Below, one piece after another: positions 1-5,461 of a DNA stretch of 64,000 bases. Source of the stretch: JAFDZO01 sp044226845 (GTDB lineage: Bacteria; Bacteroidota; Ignavibacteria; Tepidaquicellales; Tepidaquicellaceae); contig JBGAGG010000005.1 of the NCBI GenBank assembly GCA_044226845.1, forward strand, positions 62,001-126,000. Reading direction: 5' to 3'. The position numbers and the translations under genes are program-made. The notes under the pieces are model-generated. The model was not told the DNA's origin, ran no database searches, and was given only the letters and a program-made list of their open reading frames with translations. How positions within the stretch are numbered: the stretch's first letter is position 1; the number at the start of each line of letters is the position of its first letter.

Positions 1-831
1 CGCAATGAGAGGCATCTCGACTGAGAACGGCTGCTCAATTCTGTACAATTTTGACTTTAGTCTTCGTGTGCCTGAAACAAGTGAATCAAGTGTAAGTGTA
101 TAGTAGACGTAAGCATTTGTAGTGTAACGCGCATTATCGCTGGTAATTCTTCCGTTGATATAACTATTCGTTCCTATCCCGCCGAAAAGACCTCTTACAT
201 TAAACATATTGCCGTCCTGCCTTACGCGAACAATTGCCGATGACTTTACTGTGCCTCCGGAGGTAGTAAAATCCATACAAACAAATGCATAAGACGAATC
301 ACCTTTTGAAACTGCTTCCACATCAAGTCCGTTATAAGCAATTTTCATTCCTTCTGCAAAGTTGAGTATTTGTGTAAATGATAATCCGTTATTCGTTGAC
401 CTGTAAACTTTCAGTGTATCTGTATTAACAACTCCTCCCCATACGGCAATAGCTGCAAATATATATCCGCTGACTCTCTCTCTTGAAATTGAGTTTGCAA
501 CAATTACGGCATCCGTTACTCTTGTTACATTTAATACTTCAAGATTATTTGTATTATCCGATTCAATTTTTCCCGGCTTAGAATTAAAAGGAGATGAATT
601 TATTATCTGAGGATTTGTAAGCTGATGCAGTTGAGCTTCCCAATATCTTTGTGAAGTTATATCATTACTTACTCTGGCAGTTTTTATATTTTGTACGATT
701 TCAGAAACCAGCGGATTTGGAACCGGGCTGCTTATTATTTCTGAATAAGAATTACCTGCCTGCTTATCGGTTTGGGAGAAAACCGGCAATGAAACAAGTA
801 CGAATAAAATAAGTGCGGTTATTTTTTTCAT
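1..831 (-). CDS. Secreted protein, C-terminus outside window
   Basis: The frame opens at the ATG at 831 and is still open at the left edge (277 codons seen), so the C-terminal end is missing. The first ~20 residues (MKKITALILF...VFSQ) are a Sec signal peptide. Around residue 142 the stretch VYRSTNNGLSFTQI resembles the Asp-box motif of sialidase/BNR-type propellers, so a secreted or surface repeat protein is inferred. The unseen C-terminus would show whether it carries the type IX sorting tail found on other secreted proteins here. The start lies 4 bases past the stop of a small regulator-like ORF (836-1021), which suggests co-transcription. Specific function is unknown. Confidence 0.75.
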   Translation of the reverse strand, partial: MKKITALILFVLVSLPVFSQTDKQAGNSYSEIISSPVPNPLVSEIVQNIKTARVSNDITSQRYWEAQLHQLTNPQIINSSPFNSKPGKIESDNTNNLEVLNVTRVTDAVIVANSISRERVSGYIFAAIAVWGGVVNTDTLKVYRSTNNGLSFTQILNFAEGMKIAYNGLDVEAVSKGDSSYAFVCMDFTTSGGTVKSSAIVRVRQDGNMFNVRGLFGGIGTNSYINGRITSDNARYTTNAYVYYTLTLDSLVSGTRRLKSKLYRIEQPFSVEMPLIA

Positions 832-835
832 ATTA

Positions 836-1021
836 TTATAAATTAGTTGTTAAAAATTTTGATTTTTCTTTTACTTCACTATGCTCTTTCAGAAAAAAGC
901 TGCAGGCGGCTGCAATTGCTTTATCTGAATCTGCATTCAAAAGCTTTTGTATTTTTGCTATTTGTTTTTGTGTCTGCGGAAACAGCCTGTATCCGCGGGC
1001 TCTTTTTTTTTGTTTTTTCAT
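836..1021 (-). CDS. Small basic protein, ribbon-helix-helix-like (putative DNA-binding regulator)
   Basis: A 61-codon ORF starting at the ATG at 1021. After a Lys/Arg-rich N-terminus (MKKQKKRARG) comes a possible beta strand (GYRLFPQ), then a helix (TQKQIAKIQKLLNA), a turn, and a second helix (SDKAIAAACSFFLKEH). This strand-helix-helix order and length fit the ribbon-helix-helix (CopG/Arc) fold, but the match is by eye. The frame extends upstream to 1189, giving 117 residues, but that extra part is Cys-rich and implausible and would place the GTGCAC array inside coding sequence. There is no clear Shine-Dalgarno site, as is common in this phylum. Its stop is 4 bases before the next gene (831-1), suggesting an operon. 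It could still be a chance ORF. Confidence 0.45.
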   Translation of the reverse strand: MKKQKKRARGYRLFPQTQKQIAKIQKLLNADSDKAIAAACSFFLKEHSEVKEKSKFLTTNL

Positions 1022-1070
1022 TTTGGGAGATTTAGAATTATCTGCTTCATGCTGAAGAAGTTTCGGGAGA

Positions 1071-1098
1071 GTGCACAAAGTGTGCACCTTTCGTGCAC
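1071..1098. promoter_or_regulatory. Three GTGCAC palindromes phased at 11 bp
   Basis: GTGCAC occurs at 1071-1076, 1082-1087 and 1093-1098, each start exactly 11 bases from the previous one, about one helical turn. The array sits in the divergent gap between the RHH-like ORF (start 1021, minus) and the ~485-aa protein gene (start 1252, plus). Tandem short palindromes at helical phase are what a dimeric DNA-binding protein uses for cooperative binding, and RHH proteins often repress their own operon this way. The operator role is inferred. Confidence 0.4.
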
Positions 1099-1251
1099 AT
1101 TTGCAAATTACAAATTCCGCACAGCAAATTGCAAAGAGAAATTCTGCAAGTTGCCACAAAATTACGAACTTAATTTCCGGTGTATTCAAATTAATAAATT
1201 GTTTTTTTCATAATTTAAAAATACCTTTTCGCACGAAGAAAACCCCGAACT

Positions 1252-2715
1252 TTGAACGAAAAAATTATTGGCATACTCAAAACTTTTACAAAATCTGATA
1301 TAAAAGAGTTTAAAAAATTTGTTGTATCTCCTTACTTCAGCCCGGGAAGAGACCTTTCAAAATACTTCGAAGTAATCATTAAATACCATCCTGATTTTGA
1401 AATCAATAAAGAGAAATTTTTGAAAAGTTATTTCGGCAAACTTGATGATAATGAAGGGAAGCAATCGAAATTATTGCGTACGCTTAACTCCGATTTCAGT
1501 AAGCTCCTTGATGATTATTTAGCGGCAGATTCAATGAAAAATATGAAATTTTATTACAACTATCTTTTAATAGAAGGATACTCGCACAGGGGACTTTACT
1601 CGTTGGGTGAAAAGAAAACAGAAGAGGCATTACTGCTTGAAGAAGAGCTTGATTCGGGATTTATCAGAGAGCTCCAGCTCATTCTGCTGAAGAATGTTTA
1701 TAGCCATTTTAAAAATCTCACTAATAAAAATCATCAGATGTATGACGTGGTTGAAAGCCAGAGCGAGGATTTTATCTCTATGTTCATAAATATTTCCTCA
1801 CACCTGCTCAACAGCCTCAAAGTTAACTCTGAATCCTATAATATTAAAAGAAAGACTGAGCAGCTCTCATTACTGATGAATAATATTGAGCTGGATAAGT
1901 TTCTTGAAAATCTTAGGACTGACTATCCCAACTACAAAAAAATAAAACTTGATATTATTTTACTCTGCACAATCCTAAAAAATAAAAAGTTCGAGCATCT
2001 GTATATGAAGCTTAATGAAGTTTATATGGATACATTCGATACTCTCGACGACAGGCATAAAATGAATTACTTTACATCGGTATTGAATTATTACACTTCG
2101 AACCAAAGTGAAAAAGTTATTCAGCTCAAGTTTGAGTTTATTAAATTCGGCCTTTCTCAGGGGCTCTTTCCCTCAGGAGAAATTAAATACGTGAACGCAG
2201 GCACTTTTAAAATGTTTATGCTTGCCGGACTTCATGCTGGAGATATAAACTGGACTGAAACGTATGTTAAAGAATATATAGAAAAAATTAATCCCGACTT
2301 TAAAGAAAATATGCTTTCATATTCAAATGCATATCTTGCTCATTACCGAGAGGAATACCTGAAGTCACTCGATTTTATTGCGCGGTTTAAATTTGAAAAT
2401 GAAATATTTACTTATGATATGAAATTGATGCAGCTGAAAAATTACTATGAGCTTATGAAGCAATCGGAATCTTATCTGGAAAATATCCAGTACAGCGTAG
2501 ATGCGTTTTCGCATTATCTAAAGGATAACAAAAAGGTTTCTGAGTTCTACAGAATCGCGGGAAAAAATTTTCTTACAGGCTTCAAACTTCTTGTGAAAGG
2601 AACACTAACCGGTACCAGCGATGAGGATAAAACAAACAATACTTACGCTCTAAAAAAATACATGGAAAACACTAACAACCTTTGGCTGATAAGTAAAATA
2701 AAAGAACTTCTGTAA
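1252..2715 (+). CDS. Conserved ~485-aa helical protein of unknown function (paralogue 1)
   Basis: 487 residues from a TTG start at 1252; no upstream in-frame ATG gives a better protein. No signal peptide or membrane segment is evident, so it is probably cytoplasmic. The sequence is Lys/Glu/Leu/Tyr-rich and looks helical throughout, like a repeat scaffold. The N-terminus (LKTFTKSDIKEFKKFVVSPY, then a KYHPDF motif) and the C-terminal end (LWLISKIKELL) match two other proteins in this window, at 2732-4186 and 48131-49582. I do not recognise a named domain. It is divergent from the RHH-like ORF and convergent with paralogue 2, with 16 bases between the stops. TTG as start is unusual but is used by several genes here. 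Confidence 0.8.
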   Translation: MNEKIIGILKTFTKSDIKEFKKFVVSPYFSPGRDLSKYFEVIIKYHPDFEINKEKFLKSYFGKLDDNEGKQSKLLRTLNSDFSKLLDDYLAADSMKNMKFYYNYLLIEGYSHRGLYSLGEKKTEEALLLEEELDSGFIRELQLILLKNVYSHFKNLTNKNHQMYDVVESQSEDFISMFINISSHLLNSLKVNSESYNIKRKTEQLSLLMNNIELDKFLENLRTDYPNYKKIKLDIILLCTILKNKKFEHLYMKLNEVYMDTFDTLDDRHKMNYFTSVLNYYTSNQSEKVIQLKFEFIKFGLSQGLFPSGEIKYVNAGTFKMFMLAGLHAGDINWTETYVKEYIEKINPDFKENMLSYSNAYLAHYREEYLKSLDFIARFKFENEIFTYDMKLMQLKNYYELMKQSESYLENIQYSVDAFSHYLKDNKKVSEFYRIAGKNFLTGFKLLVKGTLTGTSDEDKTNNTYALKKYMENTNNLWLISKIKELL

Positions 2716-2731
2716 AGCAGTCAGTTTAATT

Positions 2732-4186
2732 TTATCCTGTAATCTCTTCAGCCTTTTTTAAAAGCCAGCCTTTGCCGATAACATTTTGCTTCCCGGCTTT
2801 CATATCTTTAAAGCGAAATCCTATATCTTTTGATTTGCCTGTCAATTTGTATTTCAGAAGAAAAAAATATTTTTCAAGAAAACCGCTGTTAGCGTCTTTA
2901 TTCATCACAGGTATCTTCTTACCGTTTTTGATAAACCGTTTCAGCTTATCGTATTCAGCTTCGCATTCTTCTGCCATGTCCAGTTCATAAAGGCATATTA
3001 ACTTGTAGCGCGATGTGTCTAAACGGTGAACGATGTTTACGCTTGCTGATTTTTCAATAATCTCAAGAGCCTTTCTGAAATTCTCTTTTGCAATATTAAG
3101 CCTTATCATGCCCAGTGAATATTCATCGTTACGGACATTTTCCGGAAGATATTTTGTGTAGTTGTTAAGGAAATTTTCTACCCATGTAAATTTTCGCGTT
3201 TCAAGTCCGGCAATAATATACTCTCTGAACATATTAGCGGGATAAGTTGCTACTTTAAAATCATCGAGAAGATTGCTTTTCAGTTTCCTGTCACAAAGAT
3301 AAAAAAGATTTGAAAAATATTTATACTCTCCGCCGTTAATTTTTATAAGATAGTGGCTCATTAGCATGCGGTAGAATTCAACGCGCATATAATCCGGAAA
3401 TTTATTCTGATGAGCAAAAAAAAGTTTCTCTGCCTTTTGCGCATATTCAGAATTGTTATCCATAGATGCGCTTTTGAAAAGATAGTATCGTATGACAGGT
3501 ATAATGAAATACGGCTTCTTCATTTTTTCTATTTTTGCCATTAAAGTATCGGCATCAGAGAGATTTAAAAATTCCAGAAGTGGATTAAACTCAAAATCTA
3601 TGTTATATGATTTTTGCAGAACAAATTCATATCCGTTCCTGTATAAAAAATTCATTGCATCGGCAAGAAACAAAAGCGAATGTTCAAAAAAATCATTGAA
3701 GAATTCGCGGTTCATTCCCATCGACTGCTTGAATGATGCTTTGTTAAGAGCAGTTGCTTGTGCCATTGCTAGCATTTCAGGCTCATAGCCGAACTTTTCA
3801 ATTTTTTTATCAGCTCTTCTGAAAACTTCTTCCAGATTTTTTGCAAGCCCTCTCTCACCCAGTTCATGAGTCAGGAAGTTTTCTTCTGCCAATGGAGATT
3901 TTTTAAGAGCAAGATCTATCAGAAATTTCTCTGAGATTTTCAGAAGCTCTGTCTGCCTGTTATTAATAGTCTGTAATTTGAAACCTGATTTTCCGTATGC
4001 TTTGGTGAAAATCTGTTCTATATCTATTTTCTGAAAAGGCAGCGAAATATTTTTTCTTAACTGTGTTACCAGTGGAAGGTATTTCCTCGAAGATATTACA
4101 TCGTTTGCTTTGATGAATTTTTCGTAGCTTACCCATTCATCTTCATTATAAGATTTTAACAGGGTAATAAGTTTTATGTTTTTCAT
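2732..4186 (-). CDS. Conserved ~485-aa helical protein of unknown function (paralogue 2)
   Basis: 484 residues from an ATG at 4186. No signal peptide or transmembrane segment; helical and rich in Lys, Glu, Phe and Tyr. The N-terminal part (ITLLKSYNEDEWVSYEKFIK) aligns with the start of the proteins at 1252-2715 and 48131-49582. Around residues 90-125 it shares with the 48131 protein the pattern QT(I/L)xNRxTELxxLxxxFLI followed by a HELGERGL / QELTKRKL segment. The C-terminus ends in a W-L-x-K-x-x-E motif as in its relatives. It lies convergent to paralogue 1, while its upstream side faces the long gene-poor gap. Function is unknown; a helical-repeat scaffold is only an inference. Confidence 0.8.
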   Translation of the reverse strand: MKNIKLITLLKSYNEDEWVSYEKFIKANDVISSRKYLPLVTQLRKNISLPFQKIDIEQIFTKAYGKSGFKLQTINNRQTELLKISEKFLIDLALKKSPLAEENFLTHELGERGLAKNLEEVFRRADKKIEKFGYEPEMLAMAQATALNKASFKQSMGMNREFFNDFFEHSLLFLADAMNFLYRNGYEFVLQKSYNIDFEFNPLLEFLNLSDADTLMAKIEKMKKPYFIIPVIRYYLFKSASMDNNSEYAQKAEKLFFAHQNKFPDYMRVEFYRMLMSHYLIKINGGEYKYFSNLFYLCDRKLKSNLLDDFKVATYPANMFREYIIAGLETRKFTWVENFLNNYTKYLPENVRNDEYSLGMIRLNIAKENFRKALEIIEKSASVNIVHRLDTSRYKLICLYELDMAEECEAEYDKLKRFIKNGKKIPVMNKDANSGFLEKYFFLLKYKLTGKSKDIGFRFKDMKAGKQNVIGKGWLLKKAEEITG

Positions 4187-4384
4187 TTTGGGGTTAAAAT
4201 GAACGGGATATGCAGTTAAATTATCTAATTATGAAGTGAATTGCACGGCAAGATTTTGGAAGAATAGTTTTGGGTAAAAACTGTAAAAAACATCTTTGCA
4301 ATTATTTAACATATAGGCTAATTTGTCGTTCACCTAAATTGATAAAAATGTTTCATAGCGAAAAAGCTTTACTGTTAGCTTAAA

Positions 4385-4570
4385 TTTAGGGGGGATGAAA
4401 AATTCAGAAATTCCAGATTTAGTAGAATCTTCTCAGCTTTAATTTTACCGGAGGAAAAATAGGAGAGGTAGCACGGCGAAAAATTTTATATTTGTTACCC
4501 CCTAAAAACAGAAAGATGCGCAGCAATGCGTATTAAATTCGGACGGAGTTCTTTTGAACTCCGTTTTTTT
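4385..4570 (+). ncRNA. Candidate structured small RNA, rod-shaped, family unknown
   Basis: A 9-bp stem (TTTAGGGGG at 4385-4393 with CCCCCTAAA at 4498-4506) encloses about 120 nt. Inside, CTTCTC (4429-4434) can pair with GAGAGG (4463-4468, one G-U), and UUUUxCC/GGxAAAA (4443-4459) forms an apical hairpin with a GGA loop. Between the closing and inner stems lie two open strands of ~30 nt each. A strong intrinsic terminator follows on the plus strand (4543-4570), yet no plus-strand gene lies between it and the minus-strand gene starting at 4186, so some plus-strand transcript must end here. The rod with a large central bubble resembles the architecture of 6S RNA, but no sequence signature proves that. 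I saw no SRP, tmRNA or known riboswitch motif. Confidence 0.4.
4543..4570 (+). terminator. Rho-independent terminator
   Basis: A perfect 9-bp stem (ACGGAGTTC, loop TTTT, GAACTCCGT) is followed directly by a run of T residues to 4570. The T run lies only on the plus strand side, so it terminates rightward transcription, for which the only candidate upstream is the structured RNA at 4385. Confidence 0.8.
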
Positions 4571-4571
4571 A

Positions 4572-4712
4572 TTATAGGAAAAAGAAAACGTTTTTTATGC
4601 GCACCAGGATTTTATCAGCTTTTTTCTTCGTGTCTGAATCTTTCACAAGCCTTGGAATGAAATTAAGGATTAAATAATTGAAATCTCCTCTTACTACTTT
4701 TTTAACAGGCAT
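4572..4712 (-). CDS. Possible 46-residue basic peptide
   Basis: An ATG at 4712 opens a 46-codon frame that begins MPVKKVVRGDFNYLILNFIP, continues with a Lys-rich helix and ends hydrophobically (NVFFFL). Codon use resembles the neighbours, but there is no convincing ribosome site and no family is recognised. It lies between the terminator hairpin and an A/T-rich stretch. It may equally be a chance ORF. Confidence 0.2.
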   Translation of the reverse strand: MPVKKVVRGDFNYLILNFIPRLVKDSDTKKKADKILVRIKNVFFFL

Positions 4713-4902
4713 ACTTACTTTTCAGTTTTAATTGTAATAAAGTTCGTAAAGATATAATTATTCGGTTCACCTTGCAAAAAGAAATAGAGAGCAAATCCCC
4801 TTAAATTCCGCCAAAATACCAATCTAAAATTAATATAAACAGTTGCTTGAGAGCAAAATTATTCATGCCGGATTGTTCCTACTCTTCTGTCAAGTAAAAT
4901 AA

Positions 4903-4930
4903 AAAAATATTTACCTATTAGTAGGAATAG
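4903..4930. repeat. Intergenic repeat block A, copy 1 (ACCTATTAGTAG)
   Basis: The A-rich run AAAAAATATTT followed by ACCTATTAGTAGGAATA recurs almost unchanged at 53341-53369 in the other long gap, in the same orientation and again upstream of a minus-strand gene. Within this copy CCTATT and AATAGG can form a small hairpin. The function is unknown. Confidence 0.5.
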
Positions 4931-5067
4931 GTTCAATAATGTTTTATTGCAGGAAAAATCTGCTTAAATTCATTCTGCGCTAATTACGGCTGGTCCATTG
5001 TTGCGGTTAATTATTATAAAATAGATTGAAGAAGGGCTTAAATAAGGAATCCGTCAAAAAGTATTTA

Positions 5068-5145
5068 AATGTCGGATTTTATAAAAACAGCTCAATTGAA
5101 AAAACAAAACTTATTTTTAAAAACCCGTCAAAAATCCGTCAAGAT
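5068..5145. repeat. 78-bp direct repeat, copy 1
   Basis: This 78-base block aligns without gaps to 5315-5392, with 68 of 78 positions the same by my count. Its 3' end carries the tandem boxes CCCGTCAAAAATCCGTCAA, a shortened form of which is also found at 53677-53697. The copy contains no supported gene. Confidence 0.75.
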
Positions 5146-5182
5146 GAAGAAAATTTTACCAAGAGATGGTGAGTGTACGTTC

Positions 5183-5230
5183 AAACACCCCTCCCCGACT
5201 TCGTCGGGACTCCCCTCAAGGGGAGAATTT
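5183..5230. repeat. Dispersed 48-bp element, copy 1
   Basis: The element begins AAACACCCCTCCCC, contains the palindromic core CCCGACTTCGTCGGG (5194-5208), and ends CCCCTCAAGGGGAGAATTT. Its reverse complement recurs with the same length at 44430-44477, where the two ends are nearly identical and the core differs. C/T-rich intergenic elements of this type are scattered in many FCB genomes (family knowledge). A REP-like mobile or structural role is inferred. Confidence 0.65.
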
Positions 5231-5242
5231 ATGTTATCCGCC

Positions 5243-5266
5243 GTTGTTGGTCTCCTGACCAACAAC
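5243..5266. repeat. Perfect 10-bp inverted repeat
   Basis: GTTGTTGGTC, loop TCCT, GACCAACAAC forms a perfect hairpin directly after the 48-bp element. It has no T run on either side, so it is not a typical terminator. It may be part of the same composite element. Confidence 0.6.
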
Positions 5267-5314
5267 CACAAGGATATGAAAATGTAAGATACAAAATTCG
5301 TCAGTAATTACTTC

Positions 5315-5392
5315 AATGTCGAATTTTATGGAAATAGGTGAATTGAAAAAACAGCATTTATTTTTGAAAACCCGTCAAAAATCCGTCAAGAT
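5315..5392. repeat. 78-bp direct repeat, copy 2
   Basis: Second copy of the block at 5068-5145. This copy leads straight into the terminator hairpin at 5405-5430, an arrangement mirrored at 53677-53749, where CCCGTCAAAAACTCATCAA precedes another GCCG-type hairpin. Confidence 0.75.
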
Positions 5393-5430
5393 TAGAAAAA
5401 AAAATGCCGATACAGAAAATCTGCACCGGC
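5393..5430 (-). terminator. Rho-independent terminator of the M13 peptidase gene
   Basis: On the minus strand GCCGGTGCAG, loop ATTTT, CTGTATCGGC forms a 10-bp stem with two G-U pairs, followed by a long T run (plus-strand A run 5396-5404). It lies 32 bases beyond the stop codon of the minus-strand gene at 5462. Confidence 0.75.
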
Positions 5431-5433
5431 AAA

Positions 5434-5455
5434 AATGTGACAATAATGTGACAGT
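5434..5455. repeat. Paired TGTGAC boxes
   Basis: TGTGAC occurs at 5436-5441 and 5447-5452, 11 bases apart (TGTGACAATAATGTGAC). The same box appears three times in the gap near 53467-53592. They are direct, not inverted, repeats, so they are not a classic CRP/FNR palindrome. Their meaning is unknown. Confidence 0.4.
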
Positions 5456-5461
5456 TTAAAA

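Larger units (their letters stand above)
4187..5461. other. 1.27-kb gene-poor region rich in hairpins and repeats
   Basis: No gene longer than ~50 codons can be supported here. The region holds, in order, a candidate structured RNA with terminator (4385-4570), a possible 46-codon minus-strand ORF (4572-4712), an A/T-rich block with ACCTATTAGTAG (4913-4924) that recurs at 53353, a 78-bp direct repeat (5068 and 5315), a dispersed 48-bp element (5183-5230), a perfect 10-bp hairpin (5243-5266), a minus-strand terminator (5393-5430) and paired TGTGAC boxes. A 72-codon plus-strand frame at 5069-5287 crosses two of the repeats and is not believed to be a gene. Confidence 0.7.

Noticed and set aside
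836..1189. Longer 117-codon version of the RHH-like ORF
   Set aside because: The extra N-terminal part is Cys-rich with no domain character, and it would overlap the phased GTGCAC array; the start at 1021 gives a compact domain.
4385..4570. SRP RNA, tmRNA or a named riboswitch
   Set aside because: None of their hallmark sequences was seen, and no regulated gene follows; only an unnamed RNA candidate is kept.
5069..5287. 72-codon plus-strand ORF in the repeat gap
   Set aside because: It reads through a 78-bp repeat copy, the 48-bp element and a hairpin, and its product has no coherent composition.
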